Notes: generated by a model from the sequence alone, not told the origin. A DNA stretch of 64,000 nt from Betaproteobacteria bacterium HGW-Betaproteobacteria-7 (GCA_002840765.1 PHCE01000002.1:434001-498000); one strand, 5' to 3'. Shown: positions 38,733 to 47,990, numbered from the stretch's first letter. Program-made: numbers and translations.

Positions 38733-38765
38733 AAAAAATGGAGGCCTGCGGGCCTCCATTTTTTT
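38733..38765 (+). terminator. Rho-independent terminator after gyrB
   Basis: A 14-bp perfect stem (AAAAAATGGAGGCC / GGCCTCCATTTTTT) with a TGCG loop and a run of T. The A-run on the left makes it likely to act in both directions. It marks the end of the origin gene set and the left edge of the restriction-modification island. Confidence 0.9.
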
Positions 38766-38842
38766 GCACCAACTTAATTTTTGCTATTGACCGCCATTGG
38801 ATCGGCGTGGAAAATAATCGCCAAAACTTGCTTGGTGCAAAA
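38762..38842. repeat. 11-bp inverted repeat flanking the promoter region of the RM operon
   Basis: TTTTGCACCAA (38762-38772) and TTGGTGCAAAA (38832-38842) form a perfect inverted repeat around a 59-base AT-rich segment holding a -35-like TTGACC (38787-38792) and AT-rich -10-like sequence near 38811-38818. The right arm ends five bases before the first gene's ATG. It may be a regulatory operator pair or an mRNA structure at the start site. Confidence 0.5.
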
Positions 38843-38847
38843 TTTTT

Positions 38848-39438
38848 ATGACCATCCCACTACGCCAACTGGTCGACCTCAAAGCCGGATACCCCTTCCG
38901 CGGTGCCGTGCCGACCGTCGATAACGGCAACGCTCATGTTGTGCAGATGCGAGACGTCGCTTTTGATACCAGGGTTGCCTGGCCTGGTCTGACCCGGACA
39001 TCGATCACCGGACGCAAGGGGCCGGATTGGCTGGCAGCAGGCGATATCCTCTTCATAGCCCGGGGCGCGCAGAATTTCGCCGTGCATCTCGACAGCGTGC
39101 CTTGTGAGGCCGTCTGTTCCCAGTACTTCTTCCAGCTTCGCGTCCGCCGGCCAGAGCTGCTGCTTGCTGAATTCCTCGCCTGGCAGATCAACAGCCTGCC
39201 GGTTCAGCGCTACCTTTCGGCCAATGCCCAGGGCAGCGCCCAGCTTGGTATTGCACGCGCCGTGCTTGAAGCCACGCCGATAGCCGTGCCGGCGATCGCT
39301 ACCCAGCACCGCATCGTTGCCCTTGCCACGGCCGCCCGCCGGGAAAAGCTCCTGCTGCATACCCTGGTCGAAAACCGCGCCCGCCAGCTTGATGCCCTCG
39401 CTCTTCAATTTCACGCCACTTCCGGCCTCGCCGAGTAA
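38848..39438 (+). CDS. half-length type I restriction specificity (HsdS-like) protein
   Basis: A 196-residue protein with one target-recognition domain of the HsdS type: RQLVDLKAGYPFRG at the start, GDILFIARGAQNFAVHLD in the middle, then the closing A(T)QHRIVALATAARREKLLLHTLVENRARQL, which is the conserved helical spacer. Normal HsdS proteins have two such halves (about 400 residues), and a full-length one is encoded at 42815-43984. A single-TRD subunit can work as a dimer. It starts the operon and is seven bases before hsdM. Confidence 0.8.
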   Translation: MTIPLRQLVDLKAGYPFRGAVPTVDNGNAHVVQMRDVAFDTRVAWPGLTRTSITGRKGPDWLAAGDILFIARGAQNFAVHLDSVPCEAVCSQYFFQLRVRRPELLLAEFLAWQINSLPVQRYLSANAQGSAQLGIARAVLEATPIAVPAIATQHRIVALATAARREKLLLHTLVENRARQLDALALQFHATSGLAE

Positions 39439-39444
39439 TTCACC

Positions 39445-40956
39445 ATGACCCATACACCGATCAATCAAGACACCATCAACGCCGCCGTCTGGTCGGCTTG
39501 CGACACCTTCCGGGGCACCGTAGATCCGAGCATCTACAAGGACTACGTCCTGACCATGCTCTTCCTGAAGTACATCTCCGATGTCTGGCAGGATCACTAC
39601 GAGGTTTATGCCAAAGAGCACGGCGACCATCCCGAGCTGATCACCGAACTGCTCAAGAACGAGCGTTTCGTGCTGCCGCCTAGCGCCAATTTCTACGCTT
39701 TGCACCAGGCGCGTCACCAGCCCGGCAATGGCGAGCGTATCGACAAGGCGCTGCACGCCATTGAAGAAAGCAACATCGCCAAGTTGCGCGACGTCTTCCA
39801 GGACATCAGCTTCAACTCCACCAAACTGGGCGACGAGGCGCAGAAGAACGACATCCTGCGTCACCTGCTCGAAGACTTCGCCAAGCCGGAACTCAACCTG
39901 CGGCCGAGCCGCATCGGCCTGCTCGACGTCATCGGCAACGCCTATGAGTTCCTCATCAAGAACTTTGCCTCGACCAGTGGCAAGAAAGCCGGCGAGTTCT
40001 ACACGCCGCCGGAAGTCTCGCAATTGATGGCGCTGCTGGTCGATCCGCAGGAAGGCGATGAAATCTGCGATCCAACCTGTGGTTCTGGGTCGCTGCTCAT
40101 GAAGTGCAGCCAGCTAATTCGTCAGCGTAGCGGCGGCAAGAAATATGCGCTGTACGGGCAGGAAGCCATCGGCAGCACCTGGGCGCTGGCCAAGATGAAC
40201 ATGTTCCTGCACGCCGAGGACAACCACCGCATCGAGTGGGGCGACACCCTGCGCAACCCCAAGCTGCTCGATGGCAATAGCCAGTTGAAGTTGTTCGACA
40301 TCGTCGTCGCCAATCCGCCGTTCTCGCTGGAGAAATGGGGTTTCGAGAATGCCGAGGCCGACCCCTACAAGCGCTTCCGCCGTGGCGTGCCGCCCCGCAC
40401 CAAGGCCGACTACGCCTTCATCCTGCATATGATCGAAACCATGAAGCCGGGCAGTGGCCGCATGGCGGTGGTTGTGCCGCATGGCGTGCTGTTCCGGGGC
40501 GCTGCCGAAGGCCGCATCCGCAAGGCCCTGATCGACGAAAACCTGCTCGAAACCGTCATCGGCCTGCCGGAAAAACTCTTCTACGGCACCGGCATCCCGG
40601 CCGCCGTTCTCGTCTTCCGCAAGAACAAGAAGGACGACAAGGTCCTGTTCATCGACGCCAGCCGGGAATACCAGGACGGCAAGAACCAGAACCAACTACG
40701 CGACGCCGACCTGCAGAAAATCCTCAATGCTGCGGTCGACCGGAAAAATCACGAAAAATACGCATATCTCGCCAGCGTCGCCGAGATCGCCGAGAACGAC
40801 TACAACCTCAACATTCCCCGCTATGTGGATACCTTCGAGGAAGAAGCCGAAATCGACCTGATGGCCGTGCGCGCCGAGCGGGAAATGCTCAAGGCCGAAC
40901 TGGCGGTGCTGGAGGAGAAGATGGCTGGCTACTTGAAGGAGTTGGGCTATGAGTGA
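39445..40956 (+). CDS. hsdM: type I restriction-modification system methyltransferase subunit HsdM
   Basis: A 503-residue N6-adenine methyltransferase. The N-terminal HsdM helical domain (residues 10-150) precedes motif X/I region GEFYTPPEV and DPTCGSGSLLMK (residues 209-220) and the catalytic motif IV NPPF (290-293). It methylates adenines in the target defined by HsdS and forms the M2S core that binds HsdR. A C-terminal coiled region (EEAEIDLMAVRAEREMLKAELAVLEEKM) supports the contact to HsdS. Its stop overlaps the dinD-like gene. Confidence 0.96.
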   Translation: MTHTPINQDTINAAVWSACDTFRGTVDPSIYKDYVLTMLFLKYISDVWQDHYEVYAKEHGDHPELITELLKNERFVLPPSANFYALHQARHQPGNGERIDKALHAIEESNIAKLRDVFQDISFNSTKLGDEAQKNDILRHLLEDFAKPELNLRPSRIGLLDVIGNAYEFLIKNFASTSGKKAGEFYTPPEVSQLMALLVDPQEGDEICDPTCGSGSLLMKCSQLIRQRSGGKKYALYGQEAIGSTWALAKMNMFLHAEDNHRIEWGDTLRNPKLLDGNSQLKLFDIVVANPPFSLEKWGFENAEADPYKRFRRGVPPRTKADYAFILHMIETMKPGSGRMAVVVPHGVLFRGAAEGRIRKALIDENLLETVIGLPEKLFYGTGIPAAVLVFRKNKKDDKVLFIDASREYQDGKNQNQLRDADLQKILNAAVDRKNHEKYAYLASVAEIAENDYNLNIPRYVDTFEEEAEIDLMAVRAEREMLKAELAVLEEKMAGYLKELGYE

Positions 40957-41785
40957 CAAAAGCGTGAAGACTGCAAACAGCAGCCACAGGACCTTTGAAG
41001 GCCTCCGGCAAGTGGACGATGACGGCAATGAATTCTGGTCGGCCCGGCAACTCGCGAAGGTCCTGGATTACTCGGAATATCGACATTTCCTCCCGGTTGT
41101 AGAACGAGCCAAAGAAGCTTGTCGAAACAGCGAACAGAACATCGAGGACCATTTCGAGGATGTCCTCGAAATGGTGGAAATTGGTTCCGGTGCATTGCGT
41201 CCGGTCAATGACTTTCGTCTGTCCCGCTATGCGTGCTACTTGATCGTCCAGAACGGCGACCCGTCAAAGCCGGTGATCGCCGCCGGGCAGACCTACTTTG
41301 CCATGCAAACCCGGCGCCAGGAGTTGGAAGACCAGCGGCGCCTTCTCATGCGTGACGAACTCACGCAGCACAACAAGGATCTCGCTGCCGCTGCCAAGCT
41401 GGCTGGCGTAGAAACGCCCCTTGACTACGCCGTCTTCCAGGATCACGGCTACAAGGGGCTGTATGGTGGCCTTGGTGCAAAAGACATTCATGCCAAAAAG
41501 AGCCTGAAGAAAAGCCAGAAAATTCTTGACCATATGGGCAGCACCGAACTCGCCGCCAACCTGTTCCGCGCCACGCAGGCCGAAGATAAACTGCGGCGCG
41601 AAGGGATCAAAGGCAAGGCAGCGGCAAACCGTACCCACCTTGAAGTCGGTCGCAAGGTTCGTCAGACCATCGAAGAACTGGGCGGCACCATGCCGGAAAA
41701 CCTGCCGACCCCGGAAAAGAGCATCAAGCAGTTGGAACGGGAACAACTGCGGCTCGAGAAGAAGGAAGGTGAGGGTGATGAGTAA
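40949..41785 (+). CDS. dinD: DNA damage-inducible protein D (DinD) family protein
   Basis: A 278-residue DinD homologue: BRO-N-like N-terminal domain with GNEFWSARQLAKVLDYSEYRHFLPVVERAKEAC, then NDFRLSRYACYLIVQNGDPSKPVIAAGQTYFA, and the C-terminal half with HGYKGLYGGLGAKDIHAKK. E. coli DinD is SOS-induced and inhibits RecA strand exchange. Its insertion between hsdM and hsdS, with an eight-base overlap at both ends, implies co-expression with the RM system. Confidence 0.9.
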   Translation: MSDKSVKTANSSHRTFEGLRQVDDDGNEFWSARQLAKVLDYSEYRHFLPVVERAKEACRNSEQNIEDHFEDVLEMVEIGSGALRPVNDFRLSRYACYLIVQNGDPSKPVIAAGQTYFAMQTRRQELEDQRRLLMRDELTQHNKDLAAAAKLAGVETPLDYAVFQDHGYKGLYGGLGAKDIHAKKSLKKSQKILDHMGSTELAANLFRATQAEDKLRREGIKGKAAANRTHLEVGRKVRQTIEELGGTMPENLPTPEKSIKQLEREQLRLEKKEGEGDE

Positions 41786-42818
41786 GCAACCCGAACCCAC
41801 TCTCCGCGCCGAACTGGTCATCTACGCCACCGACGACGGCACGGCGCAGTTTTACCTGCGCGCCGAAGATGGAACGGTCTGGCTGAGCCAACTGGAATTG
41901 GCTGAACTGTTCCAGACGACTAAACAGAACGTCAGTCTGCACATCAAGAACATCCTGGCCGACGGGGAGTTGCTGGCCGAAGCAACTGTCAAGGAATACT
42001 TGACAGTTCAAACCGAAGGGCGCCGCCAGGTTGAGCGTTCCATCCAGCTCTACAACCTCGATCTCATCCTCGCCGTCGGCTACCGCGTTCGCTCGCCGCG
42101 CGGCATCCAGTTCCGCCAGTGGGCCAGCACCCACCTCAAGGAGTTCCTGATCAAGGGCTTTGCCATGGATGACGAGCGCCTCAAGAACCCCGGCGGCTGG
42201 GACTATTTCGACGAGTTGCTGGAGCGCATCCGGACCATCCGCGCCTCGGAAAGTCGCTTCTATCAGAAGGTGCGTGAACTCTTCTCGCTCTCCAAGGACT
42301 ACAAAGACAACCGCGAAGCCACCGACCTCTTCTTTGCCGAAGTCCAGAACAAGCTGCTCTTCGCCGTCACCGGCAAAACTGCCGCCGAAATCGTCGTTGA
42401 CCGCAGCGATCCGACGCAAGCCAACATGGCCCTGAAAACCTGGAAAGCCGGGCGGGTGCGCAAGGCCGACGTGATCATCGCCAAGAATTACCTGGAGCTT
42501 GAAGAGGTTGATGAACTCAACCGCCTGATCACCATGTTCCTCGACTTCGCCGAAGACCGCGCCCGCCGCCGGCAGCAGATCTCCCTCGACGACTGGCGGC
42601 AATTCACTGCCAATTTCCTCGCCTTCAACGAACGTTCGCTACTCAAGGGCAGTGGCAGCATCAGCCGCGAAAGCATGGTCAGGATTGCCCACGAACGCTA
42701 CGAAACCTTCGATGCCCAGCGGCGACGGGCAGATGCCTTGCGGGCGGATGCCGAGGACATGGCCGAACTGGAGGCGATTGAAAAGGGGGCACCGAGCCAG
42801 AAAGGGTCAAAACAGTGA
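41778..42818 (+). CDS. RhuM-family protein
   Basis: A 346-residue member of the RhuM (Salmonella virulence) family with KilA-N/BRO-type DNA-binding features: VWLSQLELAELFQTTKQNVSLHIKNIL, then the characteristic NLDLILAVGYRVRSPRGIQFRQWA and KNYLEEL-type C-terminal segment. Family members often lie inside type I RM operons but their function is unknown; a phage-sensing or regulatory role is possible. ATG 41778 overlaps dinD, and the stop overlaps the hsdS start (GTGA). Confidence 0.9.
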   Translation: MSKQPEPTLRAELVIYATDDGTAQFYLRAEDGTVWLSQLELAELFQTTKQNVSLHIKNILADGELLAEATVKEYLTVQTEGRRQVERSIQLYNLDLILAVGYRVRSPRGIQFRQWASTHLKEFLIKGFAMDDERLKNPGGWDYFDELLERIRTIRASESRFYQKVRELFSLSKDYKDNREATDLFFAEVQNKLLFAVTGKTAAEIVVDRSDPTQANMALKTWKAGRVRKADVIIAKNYLELEEVDELNRLITMFLDFAEDRARRRQQISLDDWRQFTANFLAFNERSLLKGSGSISRESMVRIAHERYETFDAQRRRADALRADAEDMAELEAIEKGAPSQKGSKQ

Positions 42819-43984
42819 TTTACGAAGGTAGCCACAGGCTTGGAGATCTGTTTTCTAGCCGGCGCGAAAAAGGCAAAGCTGGTTTGCCTGTTTTGTCGGT
42901 AACGATGAACGATGGGCTAGTTAATCGCGAGGATCTAGAGCGGAAACAAGAAAGCAGCCTCAGTCCCGAAGAGCATCTTCTCGTTAGGGAGGGGGATATC
43001 GCTTACAACATGATGCGCATGTGGCAAGGTGCATTTGGATTGGCAACAAATGCGGGAATGGTTAGCCCTGCATACGTTGTTTTGGTCAGTAATGAGAGTG
43101 TGGCCCCTCTTTTTGCCTCCTATCTTTTTAAGACAAATCGAGTCCTCCATTTATTTTGGGCATATTCACATGGGCTAACAGAAGATCGTTTACGGCTCTA
43201 TTTTGATGACTTTTCAAAGATTCCTGTAACTATCCCCGATCTCCAAGAACAGGGGAAAATTGGAGAAATACTTGCTACATGGGATAAAGCACTGAAAGTC
43301 GCAAAACGTCTACTTGAAAATAGTAGGCAGCAAAAATTGGCGTTAATGCAAAATTTATTGACGGGCAATAAAAGAATTACGGATTTCAATGGCCCATGGC
43401 AAGTTAGATACCTCGGTGATCTTTTCTCAGAGAGAGTTGAAACGGGGTTTATTTCCCTTCCCCTTCTGTCGATTACTAGGGAGGCGGGGGTTATACCGCG
43501 AGAAGATGTGAGTGAAAAAGATGTCTCCAGTGGTGATAAGTCAAACTATCGTCGGATTTGTCCCGGAGATATTGGCTATAACACCATGAGGATGTGGCAA
43601 GGGATATCGGCTCTTTCCAATCTTGAGGGTATTGTTAGTCCCGCTTACACGATAGTTACACCAAATGACCAAATTCAAGGTCGTTTCGCTGCTCACCTAT
43701 TTAAGCACTTACCTATGGTGTTTCAGTTCTATCGATATTCGCAAGGTCTAGTATCTGATACATGGAATCTTAGTTACCGAGATTTTTCATCCATAAAAGT
43801 GAAAATTCCATCTGTTCCCGAGCAAAAAGCAATAGCCGATATTCTTGATGGAGCAGAAAACTCAGTGCAGATTGTTGAGGGTTTGATTCTTAGACTAGAA
43901 AATGAGAAACGAGCCCTGATGCAGCAACTCCTGACCGGAAAACGCCGCGTCCATCTTCCCGCTAGCGAAGCCGCGAGGGCCTAA
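42815..43984 (+). CDS. hsdS: type I restriction specificity subunit HsdS, full length
   Basis: A 389-residue HsdS with two TRDs and two helical spacers (LATWDKALKVAKRLLENSRQQKLALMQNLLTG near 150-182, and the C-terminal DILDGAENSVQIVEGLILRLENEKRALMQQLLTGKRR). The two TRDs are related to each other: each has GDIXYNXMRMWQG followed by G(M/I)VSPAY. The gene is visibly AT-rich (25 G+C of 60 bases at 43081-43140) compared with its neighbours, a sign of recent exchange. GTG start overlapping rhuM. Confidence 0.93.
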   Translation: MIYEGSHRLGDLFSSRREKGKAGLPVLSVTMNDGLVNREDLERKQESSLSPEEHLLVREGDIAYNMMRMWQGAFGLATNAGMVSPAYVVLVSNESVAPLFASYLFKTNRVLHLFWAYSHGLTEDRLRLYFDDFSKIPVTIPDLQEQGKIGEILATWDKALKVAKRLLENSRQQKLALMQNLLTGNKRITDFNGPWQVRYLGDLFSERVETGFISLPLLSITREAGVIPREDVSEKDVSSGDKSNYRRICPGDIGYNTMRMWQGISALSNLEGIVSPAYTIVTPNDQIQGRFAAHLFKHLPMVFQFYRYSQGLVSDTWNLSYRDFSSIKVKIPSVPEQKAIADILDGAENSVQIVEGLILRLENEKRALMQQLLTGKRRVHLPASEAARA

Positions 43985-46900
43985 ATGAGCTCCGTCCCGC
44001 AAACCCGCGAGCAGTTCAGCACCCACCTTCCCGCCCTGCATCTGCTGTGCAATTTAGGCTGGAATTTCCTGTCGACCGCAGCCTGCCTGGCCTTGCGCGG
44101 CAGTACCCGCGAGGTGGTGTTGCGGCCCCGGCTGGTCGAGGTTTTGCAGACGCGGCGCTTCGAGTACAAGGGGGCGTGGTATCCGCTGTCGCCTTCCGGC
44201 ATCGAGCAGATCGTCCGCGAGTTGTCGGCGCTGAGCCTGACGGAAGGACTGCTGCCGGCCAATGAGCGGCTGTACCAGAAGCTGGCTCTGGGCATCACCG
44301 TCACCGAGTTCATGCCGGACGGCAAGAAGCATCAGCCGACCATCGCCGTCATCGACTGGGCCGATCCGGCGGCCAATCGCTGGGAGGTGACCGAGGAACT
44401 GGAAGTGCTGTCCACGCACGGCACGCATAGCCGGATTCCCGATCTGGTTTGTTACGTCAATGGCCTGCCGCTGGTGGTGATCGAAGCGAAGCGGCCGGAG
44501 AGCGGTAAAGCCGAGAAAGCGACGGTCGACGAGGGAATCAGCCAGAATTTGCGTAACCAGCGGCACGACGAGATTCCGCAGCTTTTCGCCTACGCCCAGT
44601 TGCTGCTGGCGGTGAACCATAGCGAAGGGCGCTACGGTACGACCTTTACGGCGGCGAAGTTCTGGGCGCGCTGGCGCGAGGAGGAGTTTACCGACGGCCA
44701 ACTGGCGGCGTGGAAGAACCAGCCTTTGTCGGCGGCGACTCACGCCGCGCTGTTTGCCGACAAGCCGGCGAAGTTGCGCCAGCACTTCGAGCAATTGTGG
44801 GCACAACCGATGTTGCCGACCGAGCAGGACCGCTTGCTGGTGGCCTTGCTGACGCCGGCCCGGCTGCTCGAATTCCTACGCTTTTTTGTGTTATTCGACC
44901 GCAAGGTCGGCAAGGTGGTGGCGCGTTACCAGCAGTTTTTCGGCATCCGCGCCTTGCTCAAACGCATCCAGCAGCGCCGGCCGGATGGCGGGCGGGAGGG
45001 CGGCATCGTCTGGCACACGACGGGCTCCGGAAAGAGTTTCACGATGGTCTTCCTGACCAAGGCGCTGGTCGTCCATGACGACCTGAAAGCCTGCCGGGTG
45101 GTGGTGGTCACCGACCGCGTCGATCTGGAAGACCAGTTGGCGCGCAATTTCATCAGCAGCGGCGCTTTTGGTTCCGCCATCGCCACCAAGAAGGAAGGCG
45201 ATAAGGCGCGGGCGCAGACCGGGCGGCAGTTGGCAAAGCGCATCGGCCAGGGCGCCGAGCGCATCATTTTCACGCTGATCCACAAGTTCGCCACCGCCTC
45301 GCGCCAGCCGGAGTGCTACAACCCGTCGCCGGATCTGATTGTGCTGGTCGATGAAGGCCACCGCAGCCATGGTGGCGAGACGCATGAGCGGATGAAGAAA
45401 TCTCTGCCCCTGGCCTCTTACGTGGCTTTTACCGGAACGCCGCTGTTGAAGAAGGAGAAGGCGGCCAACAAGTTCGGCCCCATCGTCCATGCCTACACGA
45501 TGCAGAAGGCGGTGGAGGATGAAACGGTGGCGCCGCTGCTCTACGAGGAGCGGGTGCCCGAGTTGACGATCAACGAGCAGGCGGTGAATCACTGGTTCGA
45601 GAAGATCACAGCCGGGTTATCCGAGGCGCAAAGCGCCGACTTGAAGAAGAAATTCGCCAACAAGCGGGCGATCTACGGTGCGGCCAACCGCATCGAGCTG
45701 ATCGCCTGGGACATTGCCAGCCATTTCAGCGAGAACATCAAGAAGCTGGGCCTGGGGTTGAAAGGGCAGGTGGCGGTGTTCAGCAAGCTGGATGCGATCC
45801 GCTACCAGGGCTATCTCGACGATACCGGCCTGGTCAGCAGCGCCATTGTGATTTCGGCGCCGGATAGCCGGGAAGGCAATCTGGAAGTCGATGAAAGCAA
45901 GCTGCCCGAAGTGCAGAAGTGGTGGAACGCCCATGTCGGCAACGATCAGGAAGGCTACGAGCGGCGGGTGCTGGAGGGTTTTGCCGGCGATGGCGAGCCG
46001 GACCTGCTGATTGTCGTCGACCGGCTGCTCACCGGCTTCGACGAGCCGCGCAACACGGTGCTTTACATCGACAAGCCACTCAAGGAACACAACCTGATCC
46101 AGGCCATCGCCCGCGTCAATCGTCTGCATGAGGCCAAGCGTTACGGGATTCTGGTCGATTACCGGGGCATCCTGAAGGAACTGGATACCGCTGTGAAGGC
46201 TTACCAGGATCTGGAGGCGCGCACTCAGGGCGGCTACGATCTGGCCGACATCGAGGGGCTGTATCAGCAGTTCAGCAGCGAGTACAAGCAGTTGCCCGGC
46301 TTGCATCACGACCTGTGGGCGATCTTTGCCGAGGTGAAAAACAGGCGTGACCTGGAGCAATACCGCCACGTCTTGATGCCAAAGTACGCCGAGGATGAGG
46401 AGGGCCAGAGCTACGACACCCGCCAGAAGGTGCGCGATGATTTCTACGCGGCACTGACGAAGTTTGGCCTGTGCCTGCAAACGGCGCTGGCCTCACGCAG
46501 CTTCTACGAGGACCACACTTTTTCGGAAGCCAAATTGGCGACTTACAAGGAAGACCTGCGCTTCTTCACCAGCCTGCGCCAGATTGCCCGGCAGGATGCG
46601 TTGGAAACCGTCGATTACAGCGTGTACGAAGAGCAGATTCGCCGCATGGTGGATAAACAGGTGATCGGAAAGGAAGTGCGCGAGCCGGCGGGGGTTTATG
46701 TCGTGCACAAATTGGGCGGAGACGATCCCGAAAACTGGAGCGAGGAAAAGACCCGCAACGAGACGGACATGATCCGCACTCGCCTGAAGAAGACCATCGA
46801 GCAGGATCTGGCGGATGATCCCTATGCTCAGAAGGTGTTCGCCGATCTGCTGAAGGAAGCGATTGCGGCGGCGGAGGCGATGTTCGAGCATCCGGTGAAG

Positions 46901-47263
46901 CAGTACGCGCTATTCAAGAAGTTTGAGGCGCAGGTGGAAAACCGGGAACTGGCGGGCGTGCCCGATGTGTTTGCCGGCCAGGCCCACGCCCGGGCCTATT
47001 TCGGGATTTTCCGGCTGGTGCTGGGTGAGGGGGAATTCGTCCAGGGCGAAGAAGGGGCGTATGTCGAGGAAGCCCGGTTGATCGACCAGATCGTCCGCGA
47101 TGCGGTGGCCGAGAATTCGCTGAATCCACAGAACATCGAGGCGGCGATCCGCAAGGCGCTGTTGCCCCGCTTGTTCGGCTTGATGGGCCTGGAACGGGCG
47201 AAAAATGTCATCGAGCAGGTGATACAGGTGACCCGCGTCGGCTTGAGTCGCGGCGGCTTCTGA
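43985..47263 (+). CDS. hsdR: type I restriction endonuclease subunit HsdR
   Basis: A 1092-residue HsdR. The PD-(D/E)XK nuclease domain is N-terminal with D153 (IPDLVC) and E167-A-K169 (VIEAKR). The SF2 translocase follows: Walker A TTGSGKS (345-351), DEGH box (456-459), FTGTP motif III and the helicase C-terminal RLLTGFDEP, RVNRLHEAK. The C-terminal helical domain contacts M2S. It cleaves unmodified DNA at a distance after translocation. It begins directly after the hsdS stop. Confidence 0.97.
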   Translation: MSSVPQTREQFSTHLPALHLLCNLGWNFLSTAACLALRGSTREVVLRPRLVEVLQTRRFEYKGAWYPLSPSGIEQIVRELSALSLTEGLLPANERLYQKLALGITVTEFMPDGKKHQPTIAVIDWADPAANRWEVTEELEVLSTHGTHSRIPDLVCYVNGLPLVVIEAKRPESGKAEKATVDEGISQNLRNQRHDEIPQLFAYAQLLLAVNHSEGRYGTTFTAAKFWARWREEEFTDGQLAAWKNQPLSAATHAALFADKPAKLRQHFEQLWAQPMLPTEQDRLLVALLTPARLLEFLRFFVLFDRKVGKVVARYQQFFGIRALLKRIQQRRPDGGREGGIVWHTTGSGKSFTMVFLTKALVVHDDLKACRVVVVTDRVDLEDQLARNFISSGAFGSAIATKKEGDKARAQTGRQLAKRIGQGAERIIFTLIHKFATASRQPECYNPSPDLIVLVDEGHRSHGGETHERMKKSLPLASYVAFTGTPLLKKEKAANKFGPIVHAYTMQKAVEDETVAPLLYEERVPELTINEQAVNHWFEKITAGLSEAQSADLKKKFANKRAIYGAANRIELIAWDIASHFSENIKKLGLGLKGQVAVFSKLDAIRYQGYLDDTGLVSSAIVISAPDSREGNLEVDESKLPEVQKWWNAHVGNDQEGYERRVLEGFAGDGEPDLLIVVDRLLTGFDEPRNTVLYIDKPLKEHNLIQAIARVNRLHEAKRYGILVDYRGILKELDTAVKAYQDLEARTQGGYDLADIEGLYQQFSSEYKQLPGLHHDLWAIFAEVKNRRDLEQYRHVLMPKYAEDEEGQSYDTRQKVRDDFYAALTKFGLCLQTALASRSFYEDHTFSEAKLATYKEDLRFFTSLRQIARQDALETVDYSVYEEQIRRMVDKQVIGKEVREPAGVYVVHKLGGDDPENWSEEKTRNETDMIRTRLKKTIEQDLADDPYAQKVFADLLKEAIAAAEAMFEHPVKQYALFKKFEAQVENRELAGVPDVFAGQAHARAYFGIFRLVLGEGEFVQGEEGAYVEEARLIDQIVRDAVAENSLNPQNIEAAIRKALLPRLFGLMGLERAKNVIEQVIQVTRVGLSRGGF

Positions 47264-47264
47264 C

Positions 47265-47990
47265 ATGCAGCGCAGTATCCGCTATGGCGATGCACGGATC
47301 GCCTTTGCCATTTGCTTTGCGCCAAAGCCGCGGCGGCGGATCACGATTCACGTGCTGCCGGAAGGTTCTATCCGGGTCGATGCGCCGGAGGACGCTACAC
47401 CGGAGCTGGTGATGGCCGCAGTGCAGCGGCGCGCGCGCTGGTTGTGGTGTGAGTTGGAAGCCCGGCGCGAACGCTGCCTGCATGTCCTGCCGCGCGAGTA
47501 CGTCAGCGGCGAGAGCCATTTTTATCTGGGCCGACGCCACATGCTGAAGGTGGAACTGGTCGAGGGCGGGAAAACCAGCGTCAAGCTGCTGCGCGGCAAG
47601 TTGCTCGTCGCTGTGCCGCGCCGTGATCCTTTGCTGGTTCGCGCGTCGTTGGAGGATTGGTATCGGCAGCGGGCAAGAGAGGTTTTTGCCCGGCGGTTGG
47701 CAGAACTTGCACCGCGCTTGCCTTGGTTATCCGCGGTGCCGAGTTTTCGCTTGCTGAACATGCGTACGCAGTGGGGGAGTTGCTCGCCATCCGGCGAACT
47801 CGTGCTTAATCCGCAGTTGGTGAAGGCCCCGCGGGTCTGTATCGATTATGTGATCTTCCACGAGCTATGCCACCTGCGCGAGCATAACCACAGTCCCGAG
47901 TATTACCGTTTGCTGGAATCCGTGATGCCTGACTGGGTCTCGCACAAGGCGATGCTTGATGGTCTGGCGGAGCTGTTGCTGAATCGATAG
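47265..47990 (+). CDS. YgjP-like M48-type metallopeptidase domain protein
   Basis: A 241-residue protein of the YgjP/DUF45 (SprT-like) family: the zinc motif H199-E-L-C-H203 with a third ligand candidate H209 (REHNHSPEYY), preceded by WGSCSPSGELVLNPQL. Members are often found beside type I RM genes, where the function is not known. One base separates it from hsdR, so it belongs to the same transcription unit. It ends the plus-strand island operon and faces the Fic gene convergently. Confidence 0.9.
   Translation: MQRSIRYGDARIAFAICFAPKPRRRITIHVLPEGSIRVDAPEDATPELVMAAVQRRARWLWCELEARRERCLHVLPREYVSGESHFYLGRRHMLKVELVEGGKTSVKLLRGKLLVAVPRRDPLLVRASLEDWYRQRAREVFARRLAELAPRLPWLSAVPSFRLLNMRTQWGSCSPSGELVLNPQLVKAPRVCIDYVIFHELCHLREHNHSPEYYRLLESVMPDWVSHKAMLDGLAELLLNR

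Noticed and set aside
38733-38765. Palindrome after gyrB as an attachment site of an integrated element
   Set aside because: The stem, short loop and T-run are a standard terminator; no integrase gene, tRNA gene or direct repeat was seen around the RM island.
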